Positions 1 to 10,218 of a stretch of 64,000 nucleotides of DNA are shown in pieces. The notes below the pieces were generated by a model. It worked only from the letters and a program-made list of their open reading frames with translations. It did no database searches and was not told where the DNA came from. The stretch comes from Cognatundibacterium oligocarboniphilum. GTDB taxonomy: Bacteria; Pseudomonadota; Gammaproteobacteria; Burkholderiales; Burkholderiaceae_D. Each line of letters begins with the position of its first letter. Within the stretch, counting starts at the first letter, position 1. The position numbers and the translations under genes were made by a program. The DNA lies in assembly GCF_013377855.1 (NCBI RefSeq), contig NZ_JABXYJ010000004.1, positions 186,001 through 250,000 of the forward strand. Reading direction: 5' to 3'.

Positions 1-28
1 CATTGATATATTGGGTTTAAGAAGTGGT

Positions 29-1321
29 TTAAGAAATATACTTTTTGCCACAGATATAGGTGGCTTCAACACACCGGTCATCCCCCAGCATCGCCAGTAC
101 GAATAATTGTTCTTCCAGTGAGTTCAGATGCTGGCTGCGGCGGGCGAGTAGTGGGGTTGCCTGCGGGTCGATCACGATAAAATCAGCTTCGTTGCCGGGA
201 GTGAAGCTGCCTATTGTATTTTCCAGTTGCATGGCGCGTGCCGCGCCTAAAGTCGCCAGATAGAACATCGATGCAGCGGGCAGGTAATGGCCTCCCATGC
301 GGGCAATTTTGTATGTTTCATTCATCGTCTGCAGCATGGAAAAGGAGGTTCCACCGCCGATGTCGGTGGCGATGGACAACGGGATTTTCGCAGCGATGGC
401 GGGTTCAAAATGAAACAGGCCGCTGCCCAGAAACAGATTAGACGTCGGGCACAGTGCAATCGCTGATTGGGTTTCTGCCATCCGTCTGCGGTCGGTTTCA
501 TCCAGCCAGATGCAATGCGCATACATGGCTCTGGGTCGCATCAGGCCGCATTGGTCATAGATATCGAGATAGCTGCGCGCTTTGGGAAACAGCGAACGCG
601 CCCAGTGACACTCATCCTTGTTTTCCGCCACGTGGGTCTGGATAAATGTGTCGGGATACTGGCTGGCCAGTTCACCGGTCAGTACCAGTTGCCGTTCGCT
701 GGAGGTTGGTGCGAAGCGTGGGGTGATCGCGTACAGCTGGCGGCCGCGTCCGTGCCATTTCCGGATCAGCGCTTCGCTTTCGTGGGCGCCGGTTTCTGCC
801 GTATCTCGTAAAAAATCCGGGCAATGCCGGTCCATCATCACTTTGCCTGCCACCATGCGCAGATTTCTTTGTTCGCTCTGGATAAATAAGGCATCGACAG
901 ATTCAGGGTGGACTGTGCAATACACCATAGCGGTGGTGGTGCCGTTGCGCAGCAGTTCATCCAGAAAAAAGTCGGCGACTTCATGCGCATGCTCGCTGTC
1001 CTGAAACCGGCGTTCGGTCGGAAAGGTGTAGGTCTCCAGCCACGGCAGCAGACCGGGCGCAGGGGAGGCGATCATGTCGGTTTGCGGGTAATGCACATGG
1101 GTGTCGATGAACCCCGGGCAGAGGATTTTTCCGGGCCAGTGGCTGACGGTCAGTTCAGGTGGCAACTGTGTTTTGAGCAGGTGGTAGTCGCCCGCAGCAG
1201 CGATCTTTTCACCGCTGAGCAGTAACAGGCCGTCGCTGTGCCAGTGCATGGCATCTGGATTACAGGCGGGGTCATCCGTGAAATACAGGATGCTGGCGCG
1301 GAAGGCGTCGGTAATGGTCAT
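29..1321 (-). CDS. guaD: Guanine deaminase
   Basis: Predicted cytoplasmic zinc amidohydrolase that turns guanine into xanthine and ammonia, feeding the xanthine dehydrogenase encoded just upstream. The 430-residue length is usual for the family. Visible motifs are the metal-binding PGFIDTHVHYPQTD near residue 70, QTHVAENKDE, YAHCIWLDE and TDIGGGTSFSM, which together are characteristic of guanine deaminase rather than other amidohydrolases. It is the last gene of a three-gene minus-strand set, 22 bases after xdhB, so probably co-transcribed. No strong ribosome binding site precedes the ATG. Only 28 bases of the window lie downstream, so further operon members cannot be seen. Confidence 0.93.
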   Translation of the reverse strand: MTITDAFRASILYFTDDPACNPDAMHWHSDGLLLLSGEKIAAAGDYHLLKTQLPPELTVSHWPGKILCPGFIDTHVHYPQTDMIASPAPGLLPWLETYTFPTERRFQDSEHAHEVADFFLDELLRNGTTTAMVYCTVHPESVDALFIQSEQRNLRMVAGKVMMDRHCPDFLRDTAETGAHESEALIRKWHGRGRQLYAITPRFAPTSSERQLVLTGELASQYPDTFIQTHVAENKDECHWARSLFPKARSYLDIYDQCGLMRPRAMYAHCIWLDETDRRRMAETQSAIALCPTSNLFLGSGLFHFEPAIAAKIPLSIATDIGGGTSFSMLQTMNETYKIARMGGHYLPAASMFYLATLGAARAMQLENTIGSFTPGNEADFIVIDPQATPLLARRSQHLNSLEEQLFVLAMLGDDRCVEATYICGKKYIS

Positions 1322-1343
1322 AAGGCATGTATTGTTTCAGAGT

Positions 1344-3683
1344 TCATTCGGAAGTGTGCATGGCATGGATTGCCCGCAGAATAGATTCCGCCGTGGCGGG
1401 TGCCGTCAGCGGCGGGCTGCGCCGGTGCACCGATACGCTGGCGATGGCATCACGGATGGCGAAAAATACCGAAAAGGGCAACAGTAATGGCGGTTCGCCG
1501 ACCGCTTTTGAGCGGTGAATGCTGTCAGTGACATTACGATTGGCAAACAGTTTCACACGAAAATCGGCAGGGCAATCGGAGATGGCCGGAATTTTATAGG
1601 TTGACGGTGCGTGTGTGGTGAGTTTGCCCTGACTGTTCCACACCAGTTCTTCGGTAGTCAGCCAGCCCATGCCCTGTATGAAGGCTCCCTCGATCTGGCC
1701 CTGATCGATCGCCGGATTCAGCGATTGCCCGGCATCGTACAGAATATCGGCCCGCAGCAGCTTCCACTCGCCGGTCAGCGTGTCGACGATCACTTCGGAT
1801 ACCGCTGCACCGTAAGCATAATAAGAGAAGGGATGTCCGGTCATGGTATTGCCATTCCAGTGCAGATCCGGGGTGGCGTAAAAGCCGTCGGACCAGAGCT
1901 GCACCCGTGCCAGGTAGGCATGCTGTATCAGTTCCAGAAAGCTGCACCGCTGCTCATTGCACACCACTGTGCCGGCGTGAAAACGAACCTGATCCGGCAT
2001 ACCGCCAAACCGGCTCGCCGCCAGCTGCGCCAGTTTTTGCCTGATCTGGCGCGCGGCATCCTGCGCTGCCTTGCCATTCAGATCCGCACCGGTGGATGCG
2101 GCGGTGGCGGAAGTGTTGGCAATCTTGTCGGTATCGGTAGCGCTGACACGCACCGCAGACAAGGGGATACCCAACTCATGCGCCACGACCTGGGCAACTT
2201 TGGTGTGCAAACCTTGTCCCATTTCTGTACCGCCGTGGTTCACGCTGACCGAGCCATCCAGATACACATGCACCAGCGCGCCAGCCTGATTCAGATGCGT
2301 GACGTTAAACGCAATACCGAATTTGTGCGGTGTCAGCGCCAGACCTTTTTTGAGAACCGGGCTGGTAGCATTAAATGCCGCAATCGCCGTGCGCCGTTGC
2401 CGGTAATCACTGCTGCTTTCCAGTTCGGCGACCAGCTCATGGATTACGTTATCGGCCACTTTCTGACCATAATGCGTGATGTTGCGGCCTTCGTCATCAT
2501 TGCGACCGTAGAAATTATGTGTGCGCACATCCAGCGGATCCATGTCAAGCTGACGGGCGATTTCATCGATCACATATTCAATCAGAATCGCACCCTGTGG
2601 CCCGCCGAAGCCGCGGAATGCGGTATTCGACTGCGTATTGGTCCGGGCGCAGACTGCACGGATATCGACATCGGATAAGTAATACGCATTGTCTACGTGG
2701 CACACCGCCCGCGTTGCAACCGGGCCGGATAAGTCGGCGGAAAAACCCGCCCGGGCAATCATGCCGATACGGGCGGCAAGAATGCGCCCGTCGGCATTGA
2801 AACCGATATCGTAATCGTAATGGAAGTCATGCCGCTTACCGGTGACCAGCATGTCGTCATCCCGGTCTGCCCGCAGTTTGACCGGACGGCGCAAATGATG
2901 CGCACACAGGGTGGCAACCCCGGCCCACAGGGCGGATTGCGATTCCTTGCCGCCAAAACCGCCGCCCATACGCCGGCATTCAACCCGCACCGCATGGGAA
3001 GCCAGTCCAAGCGCACGGGCGATCACATGCTGCATTTCGCTGGGATGCTGGGTCGAACATACGACATGCATCCCTTCGCCTTCCGCCGGAATGGCATAGG
3101 CAATCTGTCCTTCCAGATAAAATTGTTCCTGACCGCCGACCTGCCACTGACCGCGCAGCCGTAATGGCGCCTGTTCCAGTGCCGTCTCCGGGTTGCCACG
3201 TTGCAAGTGCATTGGCGGCAGCACATAGCTGCCGGCAGCATCGGCTTCCCGCGCATGTAACACGGCGGGCAAAGGATGATAGGTGATATCTGCCAGACGC
3301 GCCGCCCGGCGCGCCTGCTCGTGCGTCTGGGCCACCACCGCAAACAGGGGCTGTCCGGCGTAATGCACTTTTTCTGCTGCCAGAATCGGATCGTCCCGGA
3401 TGATAGGACCGCACTGATTGTCGCCGGGAAAATCCGCCGCGGTGAATACGGCAACCACGCCCGGCACCTGCCGCACACGTTCCAGATTCATATTACCGAT
3501 CACCGCATGCGCCTGAGCAGACAGCCCGAGTGCAGCGTGCAGCGTGCCTTGCAGTTCCGGCAGATCATCGGTGTAGTTGGCGTTGCCGCAGACATGCAGC
3601 ACGGCGGATTCATGCGGATGCGGGCGGCCTGCTTCTGTCCATTCCAGCTCTGTTGTGGGAGAGAGATTGCTTGTCTGGCTCAT
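1344..3683 (-). CDS. xdhB: Xanthine dehydrogenase, molybdopterin-binding large subunit
   Basis: Molybdenum-cofactor subunit of the two-subunit bacterial xanthine dehydrogenase that oxidises hypoxanthine and xanthine to urate. At 779 residues it has the normal length. Seen motifs are GGGFGGKE, RGFGGPQGA, GAFIQGMGW and, near the C-terminus, KAVGEPPLLLP, which holds the catalytic glutamate of this family. The ATG overlaps the stop codon of xdhA by four bases (ATGA), indicating translational coupling. guaD follows. The usual maturation gene xdhC is not between xdhB and guaD, though it could lie left of the window. Confidence 0.95.
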   Translation of the reverse strand: MSQTSNLSPTTELEWTEAGRPHPHESAVLHVCGNANYTDDLPELQGTLHAALGLSAQAHAVIGNMNLERVRQVPGVVAVFTAADFPGDNQCGPIIRDDPILAAEKVHYAGQPLFAVVAQTHEQARRAARLADITYHPLPAVLHAREADAAGSYVLPPMHLQRGNPETALEQAPLRLRGQWQVGGQEQFYLEGQIAYAIPAEGEGMHVVCSTQHPSEMQHVIARALGLASHAVRVECRRMGGGFGGKESQSALWAGVATLCAHHLRRPVKLRADRDDDMLVTGKRHDFHYDYDIGFNADGRILAARIGMIARAGFSADLSGPVATRAVCHVDNAYYLSDVDIRAVCARTNTQSNTAFRGFGGPQGAILIEYVIDEIARQLDMDPLDVRTHNFYGRNDDEGRNITHYGQKVADNVIHELVAELESSSDYRQRRTAIAAFNATSPVLKKGLALTPHKFGIAFNVTHLNQAGALVHVYLDGSVSVNHGGTEMGQGLHTKVAQVVAHELGIPLSAVRVSATDTDKIANTSATAASTGADLNGKAAQDAARQIRQKLAQLAASRFGGMPDQVRFHAGTVVCNEQRCSFLELIQHAYLARVQLWSDGFYATPDLHWNGNTMTGHPFSYYAYGAAVSEVIVDTLTGEWKLLRADILYDAGQSLNPAIDQGQIEGAFIQGMGWLTTEELVWNSQGKLTTHAPSTYKIPAISDCPADFRVKLFANRNVTDSIHRSKAVGEPPLLLPFSVFFAIRDAIASVSVHRRSPPLTAPATAESILRAIHAMHTSE

Positions 3684-5164
3684 ACCGGCTGCTCCCTGAT
3701 TTCTGTGCCCGATACCTGCAGGGCATGGGCTGGCAATGGATTCTCCGGCCTGGTTTCCAGCCAGAAGCGACGCAGCAGGTTTTGCGCTGCCTGCAGGCGG
3801 TATTCTGCAGAAGCACGCATGTCCGACAACGGCGTGTAATCAGCGGCCAGTGCCTGCATTGCCTGATGCACGCTATCCTCATTCCAGACTGCCTGATTCA
3901 GGACTGCTTCGGTTTTTGCGGCGCGCTTTGGTGTGGCTGCCATGCCGCCGAATGCAATCCGTACCTGATGCAGCCTGCCGTCTTCCAGCGTTGCGCAGAA
4001 CGCGGCACAGACGGCAGAGATATCCTGATCAAACCGCTTCGCCAGTTTATAGGTGCGGAAAATCTGCTTGCTGACAGGTAAAGGTACCCGGATTGCCGCC
4101 ACGATTTCGTCTGGCCGCAGGTCTTTCTGCTGATACGCCAGATAAAAATCTTCCAGCGCCAGTGCACGTTCGCCCTGCTGACCGCGCAGGATCACCTGAC
4201 TACCGAGCGCAATCAGCCAGGGCATGGAATCCCCGATCGGCGAACCGTTGGCAACATTACCGCCCAGCGTTCCGGCATGACGGATCGGCAGCGAGGCAAA
4301 GCGCTGCTGCAGCTCACCGAGTTCTGCCGGGTAGTAGTGGCACAGCGCGCGATATGCCTCATCCAGCGTGACGGCTGCACCAATCGTCAGCCAGTACGCA
4401 TCCGCTTTGAGCGACCGGAGTTCGGCCACCTGCCCCAGATAAATCAGGTGCCCGAGCTGGCGGAATTGCTTGGTGACCCATAAGCCGATATCGGTGCCTC
4501 CGGCCAGCAGACAGGCATCGGGATATTGCTGGCGCAGCGCGAGCAGCGCTTCGAGTGAATGCGGGGCAAAAAAATGTTGCCCCTGATGGGTATAGCAAAA
4601 GGTTTCGCCAAGTTCCAACTGGTGCAGCGCGGCTGCGACGGGTTGTGTATCAAAATGCTGACGCGGTAATTCTTCCATGCGGTAAGCCGCATCAATGATA
4701 GGCCGGTAGCCCGTGCAGCGGCACAGATTGCCTGACAGTGCCTGATTGATGTCCTGCCGTTGCAATGGAGCGCTGTCTTCCGCTCGCCGCAGATACAAAT
4801 CCCATAAGGACATCACGAACCCCGGCGTGCAAAAACCGCATTGCGACGCATGGCATTCGACCATCGCCTGCTGCACTGGATGCAGTGACTGGCCCCGCCG
4901 CAGATCCTCAACGGTAAAAATGGCTTTACCGTTCAATGCTGGCAACAGTTGCAGGCAGGCATTGACTGATTTCATGCGGACCTGACCCTGATGCAATTCC
5001 GCCGTCACGACGGTGCAAGCCCCGCAATCTCCTTCCGCGCAGCCTTCCTTGGTGCCGGTGCAGTGCAGATCTTCCCGCAGATGCTGCAGCAGGGTGCGGG
5101 TAACCGGCAAATCCCGGATTTCGTGAATTTGATGTTTAAAAAAATAACGAATCGGGTCAGACAT
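3680..5164 (-). CDS. xdhA: Xanthine dehydrogenase, FAD and iron-sulfur small subunit
   Basis: Small subunit carrying two [2Fe-2S] clusters and FAD, passing electrons from the molybdenum site to NAD. The N-terminal half shows the plant-type ferredoxin cysteines (GTKEGCAEGDCGACT) and the second cluster motif (CHASQCGFCTPGF, then NLCRCTGYRPI). The middle holds the FAD-binding LLAGGTDIGLW, and the C-terminal part resembles the CO-dehydrogenase flavoprotein C domain. Length 494 fits the family. A GGAA ribosome binding site lies 5 to 6 bases before the ATG. First gene of the purine operon, so its promoter should lie in the gap shared with the divergent chemoreceptor gene. Confidence 0.95.
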   Translation of the reverse strand: MSDPIRYFFKHQIHEIRDLPVTRTLLQHLREDLHCTGTKEGCAEGDCGACTVVTAELHQGQVRMKSVNACLQLLPALNGKAIFTVEDLRRGQSLHPVQQAMVECHASQCGFCTPGFVMSLWDLYLRRAEDSAPLQRQDINQALSGNLCRCTGYRPIIDAAYRMEELPRQHFDTQPVAAALHQLELGETFCYTHQGQHFFAPHSLEALLALRQQYPDACLLAGGTDIGLWVTKQFRQLGHLIYLGQVAELRSLKADAYWLTIGAAVTLDEAYRALCHYYPAELGELQQRFASLPIRHAGTLGGNVANGSPIGDSMPWLIALGSQVILRGQQGERALALEDFYLAYQQKDLRPDEIVAAIRVPLPVSKQIFRTYKLAKRFDQDISAVCAAFCATLEDGRLHQVRIAFGGMAATPKRAAKTEAVLNQAVWNEDSVHQAMQALAADYTPLSDMRASAEYRLQAAQNLLRRFWLETRPENPLPAHALQVSGTEIREQPV

Positions 5165-5648
5165 GGAAATTCCGAATAAAAATAATCATGAAATACCGTT
5201 GTGAAATCGCAGATGATGCGGATTTCCGATGATTTTTAAGATTAGCATCCCGATAAGCGCAATCTATATCAAAACCATGATGCCGCATATCAAAAGAAAA
5301 ATGAAAGCCTGATGCGCACTGAAAAACACAGCGAAAAACAAAGAAAGTTCAGTGGACGGGAAAGATCGCAGGGGATAATTTATTTGCTTAAAAAACAGGC
5401 ATTCATTTTTGAATACGACCCGGGATAATGATTACGTGTCACATTCGAAAAACGGGGTTCGTGAGAGTGAAATTCCATAAAAAAGCCATTGCTATGAAGC
5501 AAAATTACAGTATATTTGTCACTTGCAGTTACAAATTGATTGATTGCTCCGTCACGGTGTGGTGTTAAAGCCGGACAGTGGGCTCAGGTAAAAGTGCAGC
5601 AGCATCGCCGCTTTTTGTTTTAACTCTTTTTTCAGACCCGACACGTAA
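5165..5648. other. Divergent intergenic region between xdhA and chemoreceptor
   Basis: A 484-base A+T-rich gap without a credible ORF, which must hold the promoters of both the purine operon (leftward) and the chemoreceptor gene (rightward). A small inverted repeat ATTCA-TTTT-TGAAT lies at 5401-5414. A weak sigma70-like candidate for the chemoreceptor is TTGCTA at 5489-5494, 16 bases before TATATT at 5511-5516. No clear sigma28 consensus was found. Confidence 0.4.
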
Positions 5649-7421
5649 ATGAATTTATCCAAAATGACCGTCAGCAAACGTCTGGGGCTGGGTTTTGCTC
5701 TGGTTCTGGTATTCCTGATTGCACTGACTGCCGTCGGTGTTGTGCGCATGGCGCAGATTCAGGGGCGACTCGACAACATCGTCAGTGTCAGCAATGTGGA
5801 AACCCGCCTGGTGCTGGATATGCGGGCGATCGTGTATGACCGCATGGTTTCGCTGCGTAACCTGACTTTACTGAACGACGCCGCCGATATGGAAAAGGAC
5901 CTGGCAAAAATTGCCGACCAGTCCAAGAAATATGCCGAAGCCAACGACAAGTTGCAGAAACTGGCGCTGACCGAAGCGGCTTCCTCCAACGGTAAAAAAG
6001 CATTGCTCGACAAGCTGAAAGAGCGCGAAGTTGCAGCCGCTTCATTGCCGGCGAAAGCCCAGGAACTGGGGCTGGCGAATAATCCGGAAGTCGCCACCAT
6101 CACACTGATCAAAAAAGTCCGTCCGGTGCAGCAAAGCTGGCTGGATGCGCTCGATGAGCTGGTCACTCTGGAAGACAAGCTCAATGCGCAGGTCGCCGAA
6201 GAAGCGAATTCTGCGTTCAAGGCTGCCACCACGATGATGCTGATCCTGGGTGGGCTGGCGCTGGCAGGCGGTATTGCTGCGGCGTTTTACATCAGCCGCA
6301 GCTTGCTGAAACAATTAGGTGGCGAGCCGGATTATGCGGCACAGATCGCTGGCCAGATTGCTGCCGGTGAGCTGACTGCACCGATCGATGTCACTTCCGG
6401 TGATCAGTCCAGCCTGATTTATGAAATGAAAAACATGCGCGACAGCCTGGTGAATATCGTTTCTCAGGTTCGTTCCGGCACTGACACGATTGCGACAGCA
6501 TCCAGCGAAATTGCGACCGGCAATCTGGATTTGTCTTCCCGCACTGAGCAACAGGCCAGCTCGCTGGAAAAAACCACCTCGTCCATGCGTGAACTGACCA
6601 CGACAGTGAAGCAGAACGCAGATAACGCACGTGAAGCAAACCAGCTGGCAGCATCCGCTTCGGAAGTCGCCCGTCAGGGGGGGGTGGTGGTGGCGCAGGT
6701 GGTTGATACGATGGGTGCCATCAATGAATCCTCGAAAAAGATCGTGGATATCATCAGCGTGATTGACGGCATCGCGTTCCAGACCAATATTCTGGCGCTG
6801 AATGCCGCGGTGGAAGCGGCACGTGCCGGCGAACAGGGCCGCGGTTTCGCGGTGGTGGCAGCAGAGGTGCGCAATCTGGCGCAGCGCAGCGCAGCCGCAG
6901 CGAAGGAAATTAAAACGCTGATCGATACCTCTGTTGAAAAGGTGGAGATCGGTACTAAACTGGTCGGACAGGCCGGTGTGACGATTGATCAGGTGGTCAG
7001 CAGCGTCAAGCATGTCACCGATATCATTGCTGAAATTACTGCGGCCAGCCAGGAGCAAAGCGCCGGGATTGAGCAGGTCAACCATGCAATCATTGAAATG
7101 GATGGTGTGACCCAGCAAAATGCGGCGCTGGTAGAACAGGCAGCGGCAGCAGCACAGAGTTTGCAGGATCAGGCGGCAGAGCTGGCGAATGTGGTCAGCG
7201 TATTCAGACTGGACGTGAATGAGCACCATCTGTTCAAACCGGCAGCGCCTGCTGCGCAGGCCGCACCCGTTGCCCCGTCACTCAGAATCGAGCCGGCGGC
7301 AAAGGTCGTGAAACCAAAATCCAGAGTGAGCCGGGCAAAGTCTTTACCTGCAGCGAAACCGGCCGCTAAAAAAGCGGCACCGCAGCCGACTTCTTCCGAT
7401 GATGGCTGGGAGGAGTTCTGA
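5649..7421 (+). CDS. Methyl-accepting chemotaxis protein with C-terminal WEEF docking motif
   Basis: Inner-membrane chemoreceptor of 590 residues that signals through CheA/CheW. Order of parts: a membrane segment at about residues 11-33, a periplasmic four-helix-bundle-like ligand region, a second membrane segment near 197-217, a HAMP domain, then a long cytoplasmic signalling hairpin whose tip contains [20 protein letters not shown]. The C-terminus is an Ala/Pro/Lys-rich flexible tail ending in DGWEEF, which matches the xWxxF pentapeptide that tethers CheR and CheB. The ligand cannot be read from the sequence. No other chemotaxis genes are nearby, so this is an orphan receptor gene. Confidence 0.93.
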   Translation: MNLSKMTVSKRLGLGFALVLVFLIALTAVGVVRMAQIQGRLDNIVSVSNVETRLVLDMRAIVYDRMVSLRNLTLLNDAADMEKDLAKIADQSKKYAEANDKLQKLALTEAASSNGKKALLDKLKEREVAAASLPAKAQELGLANNPEVATITLIKKVRPVQQSWLDALDELVTLEDKLNAQVAEEANSAFKAATTMMLILGGLALAGGIAAAFYISRSLLKQLGGEPDYAAQIAGQIAAGELTAPIDVTSGDQSSLIYEMKNMRDSLVNIVSQVRSGTDTIATASSEIATGNLDLSSRTEQQASSLEKTTSSMRELTTTVKQNADNAREANQLAASASEVARQGGVVVAQVVDTMGAINESSKKIVDIISVIDGIAFQTNILALNAAVEAARAGEQGRGFAVVAAEVRNLAQRSAAAAKEIKTLIDTSVEKVEIGTKLVGQAGVTIDQVVSSVKHVTDIIAEITAASQEQSAGIEQVNHAIIEMDGVTQQNAALVEQAAAAAQSLQDQAAELANVVSVFRLDVNEHHLFKPAAPAAQAAPVAPSLRIEPAAKVVKPKSRVSRAKSLPAAKPAAKKAAPQPTSSDDGWEEF

Positions 7422-7528
7422 CAGGCGTGATGCTCCGGCATAAAGGCCATATAGCGGGATTCACCGGCATGGATTGTTACTGATCTGAATACAACCATCG
7501 AAACTAATTTATTTTTACCAGAAAAGAC

Positions 7529-7879
7529 ATGATGATGAAATTTTCACCTTCTTTATTCATATCCACATTACTCATGACGACAGTGGTATCGGTCATGGCG
7601 GCAGAAACCGCTCCGGTCATGGACAATAAGTCCTGCGATCCGCCTAAGTATCCGAAAGCAGCGCTGATGAACGAAGAAACCGGCACAGTGACGATGGGAT
7701 TCCTGGTCGGAACGGACGGTAAAGTGATGGATTCCAAGATCGAAAAATCCAGTGGTTCCAAGAGTCTGGATAAGGCGGCCATCACAGCCCTGAGCCAGTG
7801 CAAATTCAAACCCGGCACCAAAGACGGCAAGCCGGATCAGACATGGGCGAAGGTGGATTTCGTCTGGAAACTGGAATAA
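7529..7879 (+). CDS. Small periplasmic TonB C-terminal-domain protein
   Basis: A 116-residue protein with an N-terminal signal peptide ending near VMAAE, followed by a domain resembling the TonB C-terminal fold: PPKYPKAALMNEETGTV and later AITALSQCKFKPG. It lacks the transmembrane anchor plus proline-rich spacer of true TonB, so it is unlikely to transduce energy by itself. Free TonB-domain proteins are common in betaproteobacteria, with mostly unknown roles. Two cysteines (in KSCDPP and SQCKF) could form a disulfide. The start has three consecutive ATG codons (7529, 7532, 7535). It lies about 100 bases after the chemoreceptor and ends at a strong bidirectional terminator. Confidence 0.8.
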   Translation: MMMKFSPSLFISTLLMTTVVSVMAAETAPVMDNKSCDPPKYPKAALMNEETGTVTMGFLVGTDGKVMDSKIEKSSGSKSLDKAAITALSQCKFKPGTKDGKPDQTWAKVDFVWKLE

Positions 7880-7893
7880 TCCGTTTCAGATCG

Positions 7894-7948
7894 CAGGAAT
7901 AAAAACAGGGAGGGCGCTGTCATGGCGTTCTCCCTGTTTTTATTCCTG
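7894..7948. terminator. Bidirectional terminator with perfect 19-bp stem
   Basis: CAGGAATAAAAACAGGGAG at 7894-7912 is an exact inverted repeat of 7930-7948, with a 17-base loop. Each arm carries a run of five T residues on the outgoing strand. It sits between two convergent genes, the TonB-domain protein and dcp, and should end both transcripts. Confidence 0.85.
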
Positions 7949-7980
7949 GAGCCTGCAGGTGCAAGCTCTTGTCATAGAAC

Positions 7981-10167
7981 TCAGTGTGTCATGGTGACTG
8001 GCGTCAGGCCACGTCGCTTTAGTAGCGGGGCGATTTGCGGATCGCGGCCACGGAACTGGCGGAAAGAATCCATCGGATCGATACTGCCGCCGCGCGACAG
8101 CAATTGCTGACGGAACCAGTCGCCATTCTGTCGCGTCAGCCCGCCATGCTCCCGGAACCATTCTACTGACTCGGCATCCAGCACTTCGCTCCACAGATAG
8201 GCGTAATAACCGGCCGCATAACCGCCACCGAAAATATGGGAGAAATAGGTACTGCGATAACGTGGCGGCACCGGCGCAAAATCGACACCGGCTTCCTGCA
8301 GCGCCATTTTCTCAAACGCTAAGGCATCTGTCGGGATCTGTTCCGGCGTCAATTGATGCCAGCGTTGATCAAGCAGGGATGCCGCCAGATATTCAGTGGT
8401 GGTGAAGCCCTGGTTAAACTGATGGCTGGCGGTGATTTTGTCGACCAGTTCTTGCGGAATCACCTGACCGGTCTGATAGTGTTTCGCATAATTTTTCAGG
8501 ACTTCAGGCCAGGTGGCCCACATCTCATTGACCTGAGACGGATATTCGACAAAATCGCGCGGCACATTGGTGCCGGAAAAACGCGGGTAACGCACATGAG
8601 AAAACAGACCATGTAATGCGTGGCCGAATTCATGGAAAGCGGTTTTCACTTCATCCGGCGTCAGCAGCGTCGGCTCGCCGGCCGGTGGCTGCGGGATATT
8701 GAGATGATTCGCGATCACCGGTTTTTTACCCAGCAGGGCGGATTGTTCCACATAAGAATTCATCCATGCGCCGCCGCGCTTGTTGTCGCGTGCATACATG
8801 TCGGCGATGAACAGTGCCATGGACTGGCCGTCGGCATCGAAAATTTCAAAGATGCGCACGCTGGGGTGATACACCGGTAAATCTTTGCGCTCCTTGAACT
8901 GAATGCCATACAGCTTGCTGGCCGCAAAGAACACACCCTGCTGCAAGACATTATTCAGCTCAAAATACGGGCGCAGCTGGTTGTCGTCAAACGCGTATTT
9001 CGCCGTGCGCAATTGCTCGGTGTAATAGGCCCAGTCCCAGGCGGCAAGCTGGAAACCGCCGTTTTCCGCATCAATCATTTTTTGCAGTTCGGCTGCTTCG
9101 TTTCTGGCATTCGCAACGGCTGCCGGTGCCAGTTCTTTCAGCATTTGATTGACTGCGCCGGTGGTTTTGGCGGTTTCGTCTTCCAGTCCGTAAGCAGCGT
9201 AATTAGGATAACCCAGCAGTCTGGCGCGTTCAGCGCGCAGCTTTGCCAGCTGGATTGCGACGGCACGGTTATCCGATGCGCCGCCCTGGCTGCCGCGCCG
9301 GATGGAGACTTCATACAGACGCTGCCGCAGGGCGCGGTTTTTCAGGCTTGCCAGATAAGGCTGACCCGTGGTGTTCATCAGCGGAATCAGGTATTTGCCA
9401 TCCATCCCCTTGGCTTTGGCTGCTGCGCCCGCAGTATTGATTTCGCCTTCCGATAATCCGGCCAGCTGTTGCACATCATCCACCACCACGGCTCCGGCGT
9501 TGGTTTCTTTCAGCACATTCTGGCTGAAACGGGTACCGAGACTGGCCAGCTCCGCATTCATAGCTTTCAGTTTTTGCTTATCACTGTCCGGCAGTTTTGC
9601 ACCGGCGCGGACGAAATCGGTGTAATAACGATCCAGCAGGCGGGCTGATTCCGGGTCGAGGGACAGCTGCTGTTTTTGTGCCATGACATTGCTGATGCGC
9701 TTGAATAAACGGGCATTGAGCGAAATGAAGTCCTGATGCGCAGCCAGTTGCGGCGCCAGTGTGGCGGATAGTGCTTCGAGCGTCGGGTTGGTGTTGGTGG
9801 CGATCTGGTTGAAGAACAGGGCGCTGACACGCGCCAGAACCTGGCCGGAGCGCTCGAGTGCTACCAGCGTATTGTCAAAGCTTGCCGGTGCCGGATTATT
9901 GGCGATCGCATTGATTTCATTGACATGCAGCCGGATGGCTTCGGCAAAGGCCGGGGCATAGTCTTCGTTATGAATTTTGTCGAAGGGCGGCAGTTCGTAA
10001 GGCAGGGTGCTGGCCGCCAGCACCGGATTGACTGCCAGCGCAGCTTTGAGCTGGGACGGCGCAGCCGTGGCGGAATTGGCGGAGACAGGAGAAGCCGCCT
10101 GATCTGCAGCGGAACTGGATTGGATGGCCAGCGCCGAACACAGCAGCATGAGCAGTGGTTTGTTCAT
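7981..10167 (-). CDS. dcp: Peptidyl-dipeptidase Dcp, M3 family, exported
   Basis: Zinc metallopeptidase of 728 residues that removes dipeptides from the C-terminus of oligopeptides. The active-site helix is HEFGH (H512, E513, H516), followed by a region matching Dcp (SGTNVPRDFVEYPSQ) rather than oligopeptidase A. The start at 10167 is preferred over an upstream ATG at 10209 because it begins a good signal peptide (MNKPLLMLLCSALAIQSSSA), implying periplasmic export. No obvious ribosome binding site distinguishes the two. A perfect 26-bp palindrome lies about 50 bases upstream. The gene is convergent with the TonB-domain gene. Confidence 0.92.
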   Translation of the reverse strand: MNKPLLMLLCSALAIQSSSAADQAASPVSANSATAAPSQLKAALAVNPVLAASTLPYELPPFDKIHNEDYAPAFAEAIRLHVNEINAIANNPAPASFDNTLVALERSGQVLARVSALFFNQIATNTNPTLEALSATLAPQLAAHQDFISLNARLFKRISNVMAQKQQLSLDPESARLLDRYYTDFVRAGAKLPDSDKQKLKAMNAELASLGTRFSQNVLKETNAGAVVVDDVQQLAGLSEGEINTAGAAAKAKGMDGKYLIPLMNTTGQPYLASLKNRALRQRLYEVSIRRGSQGGASDNRAVAIQLAKLRAERARLLGYPNYAAYGLEDETAKTTGAVNQMLKELAPAAVANARNEAAELQKMIDAENGGFQLAAWDWAYYTEQLRTAKYAFDDNQLRPYFELNNVLQQGVFFAASKLYGIQFKERKDLPVYHPSVRIFEIFDADGQSMALFIADMYARDNKRGGAWMNSYVEQSALLGKKPVIANHLNIPQPPAGEPTLLTPDEVKTAFHEFGHALHGLFSHVRYPRFSGTNVPRDFVEYPSQVNEMWATWPEVLKNYAKHYQTGQVIPQELVDKITASHQFNQGFTTTEYLAASLLDQRWHQLTPEQIPTDALAFEKMALQEAGVDFAPVPPRYRSTYFSHIFGGGYAAGYYAYLWSEVLDAESVEWFREHGGLTRQNGDWFRQQLLSRGGSIDPMDSFRQFRGRDPQIAPLLKRRGLTPVTMTH

Positions 10168-10218
10168 GGGGATCACGGGTAGAGTCGATGAGACTGAAAA
10201 GAATAGCATCAGACTTTA

